Positions 13,701-27,200 of a stretch of DNA of 64,000 nucleotides are shown here, piece by piece. The notes under the pieces are model-generated. The model ran no database searches and was not told where the DNA came from. It saw nothing but the letters and a program-made list of their open reading frames with translations. Source of the stretch: Dromaius novaehollandiae (taxonomy: Eukaryota; Chordata; Aves; Casuariiformes; Dromaiidae); NCBI RefSeq assembly GCF_036370855.1, contig NC_088099.1, forward strand, positions 145,779,017-145,843,016, written 5' to 3'. Each line of letters opens with the position of its first letter. The stretch's first letter is position 1. The position numbers and the translations under genes were made by a program.

Positions 13701-16700
13701 TCCCACCCTGCATCCCGCCCCGGGCCAGTGCAATTGCTGGGACAGCGCACAGTGAGCTGACTGGGAGCTGATCGCGGCTAAAGGCAATCCACAAAAACAC
13801 TGGTTCTTTGCAACCCAGATCAGCTTTGCAAGCAACAGCATAGAAGAGTGAGAACAGGGACCACCACATATCACATCTCCATAAAGAAAACAAGGCCACA
13901 GTGTTGTCCTGCTGCCTTGAAACGTCCTCCATTTGATTAGAGGTGAGGATGTGGGGAACGAACTCCTGAAAACAGCTAAAGGGAGCAAAGGCCCATATTT
14001 CAAGAGCTGAATTTTACTTCAGCTTTGAGCAAAGGGCTGCCTGTTGGCTGGCTCTGGTGTTCAGAGCAGCTTAGCCAAACTGAACACCAAGATGAAGGAG
14101 TGGGTAGACCCGAGGTCTCCAGAGTAGGTGTCCTAAGTGCCTGGATTTTTCTCTTGGTCAAAAATGTCAGTCAGCCACGACTATGTTGGCCAGGTCTGCA
14201 AAGAGCCCTGGTCTGAGATGAATAATGATGTGTTAGCAGAAGTCTATTGGTTTAACTGAGAAACTTCAGGAACATTTCCATGGTGTGGCTGATTTGGTTC
14301 ATGTTTGTGTTACTAGCCTAGTGCACCACCAGGCTTTCCCAGTACAGCTGTACCCATATCGGGAGAGTTTCCCTGACTGAATAAATGTACTCCTAGAGAG
14401 TCACTCATGGCTTAGACTTCTCCTCTGGCTTCCCAGCTAAGTGCCTCACTTCCGTGGTGCTTTCAAAAATGGTGCCCTAACCCTGACATGCAATCAAAAC
14501 ATGCTCAGCTGCAGCTGAACCACCAGGGATGACACAACTGTCATGACTTGGTCACAACTGTCTTAGAGTGCTGATACAAAACCCCCAGCATCCAGTGATT
14601 GCCCCACCTCAAACGGGACTCATTAAACTAGTACGTGCAATTCTACCAGTGTCCCTGTAAGATACCTATGTTCAGGGACATCTGGAGGCATAGGTGCACC
14701 ATGGGGCTGTACAGTCAGGGCATTGCGTGGGGCCAGGAGACAGACACCTGCTCGAGGCTACAGCAGGAATAAACTACTTGTAGTGTGGATTACAGGAAAC
14801 ATATTGCCTGAGTGAGGAGGCAGCACTGCTCAGGAAAGCAGAGCTTGCTGAAGGCAGTTTCTAATTAGTTTTTAGCTCGTTCAGGAACTGGCTAGGATGT
14901 CAACAGCTGGTTCAACCACACTGGACCAAACTGTCTCCTAGCAGAGCCCTGTCTGGAGTGGAGGAAGAATAAACTCTGTTAAATGAAAGCAAATCATTTT
15001 TCAATATCTCATTGTCAACTGCCAACTTCCTGAATAGCTTTTCCATTTCTCCTGTGCTTCTCAGTTCTGAGTATGTGGCTTAGTCCTGTGTTTAACATGA
15101 CGAGCTTTGGAATAGGTAAAGTTAACTCTTCTGTACAGAGGGCAGCAGAGAATATTATTCTGGATAATCCCCAAACAGTTCTGTGGCCAACATCATAATA
15201 TTATCCAATAACTTTTCTTCATTATTTTCCCAGCTCACAGAGCTAGGAAAATGATCTGCAAATGTTCATTAATATATATATATGCATTTTCTGACATGAC
15301 AACATAAAATATTCACATGGAGAATTCCTCTATTTCCCAAGCTCAAGCCAAAATGTCTAAGAACAGTTTGTCTGACTGACATTATGCAGGTCACTTCACA
15401 ATGTTTACAAAAAAGAGATGATAATTCCAGAAGAAGAGGGTGCCAGAGTCTGCCTATTTGTGTGTGGTGGAGCTTTCAAAAGTGAAATTTTCAATCCTTC
15501 AAAAATTCTTCATAGAGCGACTTCCAGAGTGAGACAGACCCATTTAAACTAGCTCTTTTGTGCAGTGGCGAGCACGTATGTCCATGTATGTCTGATATGC
15601 TTCCCTTATAGGCTACCAAAAATTGTAAGATTAGTTCTGTAACATGCTGGTCATGATAGATGCTCTTTGGTAACTGCCAGCAGTGCAGTGAACCTGGGTG
15701 CTTCTCTTTGTTGAGCTGAGAAAGTCTGTATGCCAAGCCCTCACACCCACAACAAGGACAAGGCGACACAGGGAGGGCAGCTGAAAAAATATGTTACACC
15801 TTCGAATGACAGCTCGGAGTCATGATGTCTCCCATATTTGAATCAAATCTCCAAGCTGGAAAAGCGTTTCAAACAAGTTTTCTGTCACTGGCTGAATCCA
15901 CCACTGTCCTGTTCACTCTCTCACCAGAGGATGTTTTCCCTTTGCTCTCAACAGATTGAAAGAACAATTTTTTTATGGCTTGCATTTCACCAAAACATGA
16001 AGTTTCACAAGATCTCAGAGGAAAAGAAGATACCTCGATACCCTGGGCACTTTCTCATTCTCATGCAGCCTGACTACCCTTCTGTACTATCCATCCGCCA
16101 GACAAAATTCCACATCTCAGAGACATGGGGCAGGGGGAAAGATTTTGCCTGAGAAACAGTGCATTTTCAGAACAAATACCATATTCATATTTGTCAGGAA
16201 CAAAAGGTAGAATTTACAGCCATGTGCAGCTGAATATAAATTAGTTTGCACAGCTGGGTTAACCTTTATCCTTGTCTGTGAGGAAGAGATTTAGTTTAAA
16301 TGGCAAACCACTGGTTAGATTTTTCCAGACACAGCCCCCAACTCACCATTTTATGTGCATACACTTTGTGTGTGGTTTCGATCACACGCCAGTGGAACCT
16401 GTTATGGACCAACTGCATAATGATGGGTTTTGTTAAGAATAGGCTGTACTCCAGGACTAGGGGGAAAAAAGGTGGTTTATGTCTTTTTTCGCCAGGTTGT
16501 TCTCCAGAACTGAACCCAAGCCCACCTGTACTTAGGAAAGCTACCAAGGGCCCTCTGTGCTCTTACTTACCCAGACTTCATCCTGGTTCCACGAAATCCA
16601 AAAATATTGTCTGAAAATTAGGTCAAGGTGACCCAACTGCTACAGGAAGGGTGTAGTCAGAGGGTGAGGCAGATCTTTAAAAATGATATTAACACAGTTG

Positions 16701-19700
16701 CTACCTTCTGTCTCATTTCCCAGTCAGTCTCCCGAGCTCTGCAGTTTCTAGTCTGCAGATGTGACTTAAAGTTCTTGCTCTGAACTGACTTTTCACATGG
16801 GTATTACTCCCTTGATCTAATGTCATCCTTGACTCTTCTCAGCTGTAGATATCCAATACTCAAGTACCACTGCCAGTCCCTAGAATTAGCTGGCTTTGTG
16901 CTCTGTTTCTTTCCTGCAGCCTCTGAGAGGCTTGGGGAATAATTACAACCTGCTTTTTGGGGTCCCCGTCCTTACAACACTGCCCTGCAGGGCTGGGCAC
17001 AGCCCTGGTCTGACGAATGGTATGCACCGCACACTGCTGACCTGGAAACTCATCTGGAAGTGCACTTTGGAGAGGATGAAACTCATGGACTTGCCCTTAC
17101 CTCTGTGACTCCAGCAAGTCTCACTGAGGTTTGTTCTCCTTTTCATGAAGGACAGCATGTATGTTGAACTACTACTCCAAAAGTCTTCAGACGTGAGCCG
17201 CAGGGCTCCAGCATCCCACAAATCAAACAGCAGCAAATCCTTTCACAAGACAGCTTTCCATTACTGACTCGTTGCTGTGTGTGCCAGGGTTTGAACAGCT
17301 GTAATGGAGAAGGGCACAAACCCCGGATTATCCCACTCCACTTACACAGTGCGGAAAGGAACGTCGGGGAGATTCTGTCTGCCAGGGACACTGGGCGCCT
17401 GCGAAGCAGCTGCACATGCAGCTCGTACCCTCTCTGCACGAGGAAGCCGGGGGAGCCCAGGGGTTTCTCCCATAAGGCCCAAACTCTGCAAGCTCCTTCA
17501 CCGCTTGGTGAGGACCAGCTGGGGCCGGAGACACTCTGGGCACACCGCGAGAGCCGATTAGCTCATATGGACTTGCTAAAGGTCACACACGGGCTGCCAG
17601 GGGAATGATTAGAGCATAAGAAAGAGGGGGAACACCATATGTCTGGGATTTGTCCTCTTTCCACCCCTGTAAATGTTGCTGGAGTCAAGCTGGAGAGTCC
17701 CATATGCTTGTCTGGTTGCCAGCTGAGAGTGGGATCACGAGCTGGGCAGCGACATCCCCGAAGGCCGGCCAGGCGCTGGCTCCGCAGCCATGCAGGCAGA
17801 GCAGGGCCATGCTCTCCTTGCGTGCTCAGCACACTGCACTCCTGCACACGCCTCTCCTGGGCAGGCACAAAAAGGCTGGCAGGCTCCTCACAAGGGAAAA
17901 GCTTTTATGTAGCTGTAGGCTGGGGGAGCTGATAAAGCTGTCACTGTTGAACCTGTAATTTTGACATTGTTGGAGACACTTTGCTGTGATATGGGTTAAG
18001 TTTCACAGGGCCCAGGTGCCAATATGTTTTAGATGACTCGCTCCCAATGAGAATCTGGTGTTTAAAAATCATCTTCAGCTTAGGCAGTTTTTCAGTTCAT
18101 TATTCAAATCAAGCCTAGTAAATTATGTGCATAAAGAGACAACTTGAGTGACTTGGCCTTAGAGTAATTTAATAGACAGATCCATCTTCAGTACAGTTCC
18201 ACCAGATTTGGTGGCCTCCTGCTAGATTGGCAGTTGTCTGCATTTCATTCCAGCTGTGTGACCATTGGAAATAAGCCGGATTCAGGCTGTGCTCAAGGAG
18301 AGCTTTTGGGATCTTTGGTCTGTCAAAGCCCACTGGAACATCAACTGGTCACTGCAAGTATATGCAGTTCCTGGAAAGAAGGTGGAGTTCTGGGTTTGGC
18401 AGAGAAGCTTGCACAGGGGGTTTTATTCCTCAGTCCCTAAGCAAGACAGTGAAGATGGAAAGGAAAAGTTTTCCACAGAAAAAAAAAAGTGAACTTGCAC
18501 ACATGATTTTTATATTGAGATGCGCTTATCAGGAGCCATGAAACCAACACTTCACCAAGAAAGCAAAAGCAATGAGGTGGTTCATTTGCTGACAGGCTCA
18601 GCCTCCTGTGGCTGTTGAACTCAAGACCTACAGGGAAGTACAGTCATTTATGCTGTGCAAACAACCTGGGTTTTATCATTGTCTGCCATGGCAATACAGA
18701 CTCCTACAAAATTGGGGGTGTAGCTCAGAGCAGCAGGCAAGACTAGAAAGGCAGGAATACCTCCCTAGCGGGGAAGGTATTTCAGCTGAAAGCAAAACAA
18801 CCCCCAAACCTTCAAAGACAGCCTAGCAAGAGAAACAGATCCCATGAGCTGATTTCTGTAGGCACTGCTTATCATTGCAAGTGCTGGAGGTTTCACACTT
18901 TAAAGGCTCACTTCCTTTACTTCATTCACAAAAACGTCAGTATAATAATAAACGATATTTTATCCTCCTCTCCCCTGTCAGTCATTATCTTCCAGTCTCC
19001 CATATGCCTTATGCAGATCATAAATGCTAACTGTTTGTGGGCTCTTCTGCAGAGTCACTCATTCACACATAACATCAGAACAACAAAAAATGCAAATGAT
19101 TCCCCAAGGTCTGTTTTCCCAGTGCTGTCATTTTTTTTTTTCCCAGCACCTTATAAGAAAAAAGTAAAATGAACGTCCTGACCCGTGTGCAGTGCTTTCT
19201 ATAGCTCAAAGTGAGCAAGCTGTTAACTACAGCCTGTGCCTATCATTCTCGCTCCTGCTGCCTCTCCCCATCCACCCGCTAAGGTCTCTGGAGGAGACAC
19301 TCTGTCCTGCCGTAGTTTGTCAGCCTGCGTCCTCAGCCCTTCAGGCAGTCTGTAGACTGTCCGAAGGTGGAATACGAAACCATGTAAAAATCCCTTTGTT
19401 TATGCTTCCACACACATTCCCATTCATGTGGGCAAAAAAATGGGAGCAAATACAAATAGTAAGTGAAGCCTCATAATGCAAGGCTAGTTTTTATCTGGTG
19501 GTACATGTACAGCCCTACACAAAATGGCTAGTTGCCTCTTTTCAAAATGGTCATGTGATCTGAGAGTGCCCAGTTTTTCATCTGTTTAAATCATCCTTCC
19601 ATTAAAGAAAGCTGAAAAACACAGCTTTATATGTTATGTGCAAAGACAGGCAGAGAAGACTGTGTAAGAAAAACAACATAAGAAAAATAGTAACATGGTT

Positions 19701-22700
19701 AAATGCAGTGATTCTACCCAACCTATTAAGAAATACAGTTGTGACAAAAAATAAACTGCCAGCATCTGCAGATGACATAACAAAGAGGACCTGAATTCTC
19801 TGTATTAGCGTGTATGTTGGCTCAGCAAATTATCATTTTTCTATTAGACCCCACCCTGGATAAATTAACTGAAGTAAACAAGTGAGCAGCTAACTGGAGC
19901 TAATTATATATCTGCCAGCAGCCTTGCTTTTAAGCACCTTAAAGGTGAACATTTTAATTACTTAATGTGCTCTATTGTTCTCAAATTAGATATGAGAAAA
20001 ATAACAGTGATCCAATTCTTTTTTATTTTTATGCACTGGAGTTAGAAGGCAAGTAGCTTTGAAAGGGGATTATGTGTGCGTTAATCCTACTTTGCTATGA
20101 GAAAAGTTCTCCGCTTCCTAGCGCGATTGTTTAACTCTCTTCTAACAGCTGTAGCTAGCTCCTGACCAAAGAAGCTGGGGAATATGAATTACATCTTGAG
20201 ATAGTTCAGAGAAGAAAGAAAGAAAAGTTTGTCTCATATCTTTTCCTATGCTGAATACAGCTTATCATACTAGTGGGAAAACAGTCTCAAATCTAGCAGG
20301 TACTGTAAGAAAGCAGGTGAATGATAACTTCATTTTGAACACAGGTCCATTATTTTCCTTTTTGATTCTTTAACAGGCTCAGACTACCAGCAGCAGTGCA
20401 GACAGAAGGGTGACTGAAACAGCAGTAGTGTGGCATTGATTACACACCGACCTGTCAGACAGGAATCATCTGTCATCAAAGTACAATGTTTGTGCTTGCT
20501 CCAGTACCCACTCCAGGCTGACACACCAGTCCAAGTGTGCACTCTGGGTTTCACGGTTGAGAAGTAGGTGGTTACACAGAGCTGCAATGCTTTGCATGGG
20601 TTGCCAGAAGGGTATGAGTGGAAAGGTGGCTGTAATGTGTGACAGGCTCTTTAGAGCACTTGGAAGACAGCATCACACTGTGAGGACTAAACGGGAAAAG
20701 AGATGGATGGCTCAGGTCAATGGAGCAAGTCAGGACAAAGGACTAGACTCATCCCTTCTAATTTAGGCATTTCAGGAGGTGCTTAGATGAGAAGCCTGGT
20801 GTACCTACACTCCTGCTGTTACCAGTGGAGGCTCCTTCTGGAGTCAGCTGCAACTCCAGAGCATGATTTAACGCGTCTATCTGCCTAGCTCTTTGAAGGC
20901 GCCCATTGAATATTGCCCATTATTGACAAGGAAGCCTACAGTGACTCTACACCTAATTTAGGCACTTCTGTCAATTTTCTCAAGTTGACATGAATCTGGG
21001 CCTCCAGTAGCTCTAAGGAGAGAGGCTGGCTGCTGAAGAAGATGAGTAAGAAATAACCGTGAGTGGAACAGGAGAACAGAGGCTGAACCAGACTCTCTGG
21101 GATACCACTTTCCTCTGTTGCCACTGAACGGTGAGACCTTGTAGGATCATGTTAGTCCACTGATAGAAGGATAGAGATCAGCCAGCAACCCTCTTCAGAA
21201 ACAAAAGGAATACATTTTGGTTTCTTTCTTAAAGTGGTTGGCATCCTGTTATGAAGCACAAAAAGTAATCAGTACTTGATGAAAGATCTCTACCCTGTCA
21301 AGTCAGAAGAATGTGCCGGATGGAACCAAACACCAGGCCACGACAGGTTCTAGAACAGTATTTAAAGAGCAGAAGTTTAAACTTTTTAACCTGGTACAAA
21401 CTCACTTGGGTTTTTATCTTATTTACTCTTGCTTTAACATAACAGGAAGAACAGTATGATGCACACGACATCAGCCTGCCCAGCAATTTCAATAAACACA
21501 AAACCAAAGACATGAGGGGCTTAAAGTCCTGGTAATGGTGGCAGGACAGGGCTGTGCCTAATTGCCTGCTTCTGCAAATGATAAAGTTTACTCATGCAGG
21601 TGCAAGAAGAATGCATGCCTGGGCACACAAGCCCATATGAAACAGGTTTCTCTGCAACAGCATGGGGTTGCTCATTGAAAACATAAAAAAAGAAGAAAGA
21701 AAAAAAGTTTAAATTTATGTGGCGGCCAGAAGCCTGCCTGATATCAGCTTTGGACTCTGCAGACATCAATGTCTTAAGAAAGGCAATTGTTTGGTGCTGC
21801 AGTTTATTTATAGCACTACATTTTTGAGTCAGCAGTTGCTTGGAAGTACCGTGGTTATCTGGTATAGACTCACGGCCCATGTACTCAGCATGGTTTACAT
21901 GCCAGTTTTGATAGCCAGTGGCACACAAGGAGTGTTCATAGCCATCTGTTTTTAAGTCCTTAGGCAGCATTCATGGACAGCTGGTATGGTGTTCACCAGA
22001 GCCCTGCACAAATTCATGCCTCTGGAGCTATAGCCTTAGCTAGATTCATAATTGTACTGAAAATACTAATATTCACACTTCCTTTCCCTCTGTAACCAAC
22101 TACGTGTCAGTGGCTGAGAACTGAACCTGAAAGCTTTGCTGCACAGACAGATATAGGAGGGTTGTGCTATTAGTTAATAACAGCAGCTTTTCTCAGAAAA
22201 ATTCACTGGAAACTTTCTAAGATAGAAGTCCGATGGTCAAATAAGCAAGAAGATAATGACTGTGGAGGCCCATGGTGAGGAAACTTCGCAGTAAGCAAGC
22301 TGAGAGACAAAAGTGATTCTGACTTTATGAAAAATATAAGGTCCTGATAGATGTAAAAGGTCTGAAATAATCTCTCACCTCAAGGCAGATGTAGAACATC
22401 CCAACAGAGTATATGGCTCTGTGCAGTGAGAATAGGTACAGCACATCACGTGCCCAAACAAACAGCAAGGAACCCATGAGACCGAGACAGTTTCTCATGT
22501 TGTTTATTTTAAAACCGTTCCAAATACTATTTTTCATGTATGCAGGGGCTACCAGTAGGCTTTAGTCTTCCAAAGGGCTAAGATTTCCCTATGGAATTGG
22601 TCCTGATTCAAAAACAGCATGAGAATCCTGCTCCCAAACTCTGGCTACTACCCCTGTAGCCCTGATTCAACTGCTATCCCTTGGAACTGGTCAGCTGTGA

Positions 22701-23658
22701 AGAATGCAGAACTGCCTGCCTATTTGATTGCTTGGAATCAAGGAAAGTTGAATGTATCAGACTCTAAAAGTTGTAATGAGAAAAGCACAGAGCAGCTTGT
22801 TCAGAACCACAGTGCTCTAAAATGCTTTTGCACAGCAGAACAAATTAGAGAGCAGCAAGTGACAGATAGCTGCATTCTAACTAAAAACTGGAGTCTGAAG
22901 TTCTCCTATCTCCCCCTGCACATTTACCTACCTTTGGTAAATACTCATTTTAAAACAACAGCCAAGTTATTGGTCATGAAAGCTCATTGGAAAAGGCAGG
23001 TAAATTGAGGTAACCTAGCAAAATACAGTGAAGTCCAGAATATATAAATGGGGGGGTGCCTCACTCCTGTTTCCTCTTTATGTAATACAGTGTGTTTTCA
23101 TTTTAGAGGTTAAGGGACATGGATAACATTCTTGGATTTACTACAGAAGCATTTTTTTAGCAAGTCCCATGAAAATTTTGTGGTTACAGCATGGGAACTG
23201 AGGGTCTGGGATCCTACTCTTGTCTTTGTCTTCAGCTTCCTGAGGAAATGTAGACAAGCCACTCACCCTTTGTCTAAAGATTTCTAATCTTTAACATGAA
23301 CTTACTGATCACAACCTCCATCAAGTTTGCAATGTCCTATGCATTGTTTCAAAGAAATTCCTTTGACATTGAAATGATGTAAGAAGAAAACTCTGCAGCA
23401 TGAAAGATCATTATTGGCACTCACATCACCATGACTGCGAAAAGCAATGGGACTGAATGAAAGGCATGCACTGCCTAAACCTGGAGTCAACAAGAGGAAC
23501 ATAGAGATATCAGACACTTTAGTCTGAGAGATATTTTAGGATGTTTAAAGAACCTGTCACCAGGAAATTACCACTCAGTTCTATCTAAGGCATCCTTTTT
23601 TTCTCCCAGTCTCCATCCTGCTAATCCAAATTTATTTTAAATGTGGGCAAATGGAATG
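7775..23658. other. Intergenic, no supported gene
   Basis: I find no exon, RNA gene or clear mobile element. Several stop-free stretches of 100-158 codons exist (for example at 11266-11655, 12438-12914 and 21521-21970). They lack recognisable domains, overlap other open frames and have no splice or family support. Confidence 0.6.
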
Positions 23659-23706
23659 TGTTGATCCAAATTTGTGATCCAAATATGCTTTGTGATCCAA
23701 ACATGT
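23659..23706. repeat. Three TGATCCAAA direct repeats
   Basis: TGATCCAAA recurs three times at roughly 15-20 bp spacing just left of the CR1 copy. It is a short local duplication of unknown cause. Confidence 0.7.
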
Positions 23707-23730
23707 TGAAGTCAGCTGATGGGTAGAAAT

Positions 23731-23774
23731 AATATTTAAAGCATCATTTTATAATATAATATTTAAAGCATCAG
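23731..23774. repeat. Direct repeat AATATTTAAAGCATCA, two copies
   Basis: Identical 16-nt copies at 23731-23746 and 23759-23774 are separated by 12 nt, and the second abuts the 5' edge of the CR1 insertion. They may be a local slippage duplication or tied to the insertion. Confidence 0.85.
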
Positions 23775-24217
23775 GGCTACTAAGATGCTTTAGGGACTGG
23801 AGCATCTCTCTTATGGGGAAAGGCTGAGAGAGCTGGGACTGTTTGGCCTGGAGAAGAGAAGGTTGAGGGGGGGAACTTATCAATGCATGTAAGTATCTGA
23901 AGGGAGCGTGTAGAGAGAATGGGGCCAGACTCTTTTCAGTAGTACCCAGCGATAGGATGAGAGGCAACGGGCAGAAACTGAAACACAAGAAGTTCCATCT
24001 GAACATCAGAAAAAACTTCTTTACTGTGAGGGTAACAGAGCACTGGAACAGGCTACCCAGAGTGGTTATGAAGTCTCCTTCCTTGGAGACATTCAAAAGC
24101 CGTCTGGACAAAATCCTTGGAAATGTGCTCTAGGTGACCCTGCTTGAGCAGGGTGGTTGGACTAGATGATCTCCAGAGGTCCCTTCCAACCTCAACCCTT
24201 CTCTGATTCTGTGATTT
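23775..24217 (+). mobile_element. CR1 LINE 3' end (5'-truncated, bird type)
   Basis: The plus strand shows characteristic CR1 tail phrases in order: GGCCTGGAGAAGAGAAGG, CTTTACTGTGAGGGT, CACTGGAACAGGCTACCCAGA, GGTTGGACTAGATGATCTC and GTCCCTTCCAACCTCAACCC, and it ends in ATTCTGTGATT, the CR1 3' terminus. Only the last part of the reverse transcriptase ORF and the 3'UTR remain, as is typical of 5'-truncated copies. It is relatively well preserved, so younger than the other CR1 pieces here. The minus-strand ORF across it is spurious. Confidence 0.92.
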
Positions 24218-24219
24218 TT

Positions 24220-27200
24220 TTTGTCACTTGCTGCTCTTACAACACATAAAGAGGGGAAAAAAATGCAGTGCCTCAGCTAACTTAACAAAAGGTCCTACTC
24301 TTCCAAATCATATATTTGAGTGGTGGAAATATGCTTCCTTTAGTGGTACTTTTCACTGTATTCTTCCTCCTCTCCATTGATAGTTTTGTGAGAGCAAGTA
24401 CTGAAGCCAGGCTACAACAAAACCATCATAGATTTCTATTGGTGGTGACCCTGTACAGAATAAAATTCAGAAGGATAAAGGCTCTGTGTTTCCTCCTGCA
24501 AGAAGCGAGGGCTACAATTTCTTCTTTCAGCTGACCACATACAAGATAAGTGGTTTGGACTTTTTTTCCCTAACATTGAGATGTTCTTATCAGCTTAACA
24601 GATAGAAGCCACAGTAACTGCTGGAAGTCAGGTGCCCTGTTGAGGTTTCTGTGGCTAACAGGATTTTCCAAACCTCTAAAAAATACTCAGCACCTATTGG
24701 CTTTTAATGGAAAAAATGGGAATTCTTTGCAGATGGTATAAAGTTCTGAAACATACTGATCCTCTCCCGAATTCTGAGCCATACAAAGACATGCAGCAAT
24801 AATAATTTGTACACTGGCTTCAGTTCCCCAACGAGGACTGAAGGGATGAGGAACAAGCTCATCTGAACAAGCAGACAAAATCATGGCTTCATTACTACAG
24901 CCAGAAATTTAGGTTCTTATGAGAGCATGCAGTACTGGGGATTGTGGCCTGGTCCAATAAAATTCCTAGGAGCAAAACCAAACCACCTTTTAAAACAGTG
25001 GCTACCCTGTCCCACCTCGGTGCCCCACACAAAGGGCAGTTGTGACAGGAGGAAAGCTAGAAGAACCCTGCCCACAGCTTCCTCCTGAAGAGCTTCTGGA
25101 CAGATTCGTGCTTCCTTCTAACATGGGAAAGTACTTTGACAACAAATTGGTAGTGTGTGTGCTTGGTAGAAACCAAAATAGAAGTTTTGCTCTTACTTTC
25201 CAAAGACTAGAGCTATCATTTAACATTTTAATTAAAAGCCTCCTCAAAGCTACTCATTTGATTTTATTTTCCTTTGGTTGTTCTGCAGCAAGTTTGACAA
25301 CATGGGCGCTTTGCAGGACTGTGTGTATGGCACATGTAATTAAAGTCAACAGGAGTTATAAAGCCTTTAAAATCAAGCCAGGTTGGCTAAAGCTAGCCCC
25401 AAATTAGAAGTACCATTTGAAAATCCAGGTCACGTTTTGTGTTTGTGTTATAGCATCACCTAGAGGCTACAACCAAGATCAATGCCTGTTGCCCTGGACA
25501 TTGTGCACGTACATACACACTTGCATGCTTGCAAACGTTCACACGCACAGTAGTCATTGTCACAGAGAGACAACACTCAATCAGACACTGAGCATTTTGA
25601 TGAGAAAGTTAATTTGGTAGATATATATGTACACAAACACATACATACACACAAATATTTTATGCATTTTTTCAAGCAAGAACCACTGAAATATTGAACT
25701 GAGAGTACAATAGCTGCAGAACATGCTTTGGATCAGGTCCATAGGAATGCTGCTGCTGTAAATTCCCCTACTACAAAAAAACATTAAATAAGCAATCTAG
25801 TTATTTCATGTTCATCTGCAAGCCGAGACCCATGAAAACTATGAAAATTAAACCCATGTGTATGCTTAGTATAGTCTGGCAGTTACATTTTTGCTGATAA
25901 TAGGAATTCAGTGTTTACAGTTTACATTCTTTCCCAGACTTACTTTCTTTTTTTTTCCCTGAATTGAAGCAAAGCTTCACTTGGTCTTACCAGAATGTAA
26001 TTAAGACTGTGGAGGGCAGCAGGATTGCTCCCATGTGAGACAAGAAATACCCAACCATGAGACCAATCCTGGTCTCTTTTTGAGAGATGGTGGAAACATT
26101 AAGATATAATCCAAATACAGGCTTAGGAAGGAGCTGGAAATAAAATTTGATCCCAAATCAGTCCTCCAAGTCCTTTGGACACCTATACAGGTGAAAAACA
26201 ACACTGCAGAAGACTGCCATCACTGCAGAAGAACAGCATCTGTTTTTCAAGATGCTCTGTGGATGCACAGTAAACTGCACATTGTCAAGGTTTAGAATCC
26301 TCCAGAGAAATGGAAAAAAACCCCAAGTATTGGTTCTTCTTCCAAATTCAAACTGCATCCCCAGTGACATTTTGGTAGTTTATGCATTGAATTCCCAAGG
26401 CTAGGCCAACTATTACCTTGATTTACCATATAAAATGTGAAGAGCTAGTTTAAGACCGAAAACCACCTAACTACCTTCATGCTTTCACTGATAAGCCTTT
26501 GTGGACCTGAGTGTGCTGAGAAGTGTGAAAAGAGATGGGGGTCTTTTCTCCAAAAAGAACTGGGGACAGGTAGAACTGGTGGTAAGTAAAGCTTGACCTG
26601 ATAAAGTTAGTTACTTGCTAAAAACCTGTTTTACTATTCTTCTATAGGAAGTCTCATTTCTCCTTGAGCATCTGTCATGAGACCATCTTGCAACTCAATT
26701 CTCCCATTCAACAGTAAAATCTAAAAATGAATAACTAAGTTTAAGGCAGAGTTATCCTGTATACTAGAATCCTGAAAAGAAGCAGAGGGCATATTATTAC
26801 TGTTCAGATTTTCAGATCTGCTGCTCCAAAAATAATAAGTTACAGCAAAACCTCAGTGTGCACTATACATTGGTAAGGAACTGCTGAATTAGTCAGTGAG
26901 CAATAGACAGAATAAAATGTAATAGCTTCTAAGGGTAAGTATGTAATCATTTCCTATGCCTTGCAGGTACAGACAAACACACATACCGGTGACATGGGCT
27001 GATTTACTGAGTTACTGCAAAATACAATACTTTGCAATCAATACAGAGCAACTCTATTCAAAACTATTAAATACATAGTTACACCTGTGTCCTCTTGTGA
27101 TAACATGGTAAAAAGCAAGGTTTTAACTGTTGGAACATCAAATGACTATCTTCACAAAAGAGTAACAAAAGCACTAGTTGAAATCACACTCCAAATATTT

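Noticed and set aside
21521-21970. 149-codon minus-strand open frame
   Set aside because: It contains a poly-Phe stretch from a T-rich simple run and no recognisable domain. Not supported.
23749-24111. 120-codon minus-strand open frame
   Set aside because: It is antisense to the CR1 3' end and merely reflects the element's composition.
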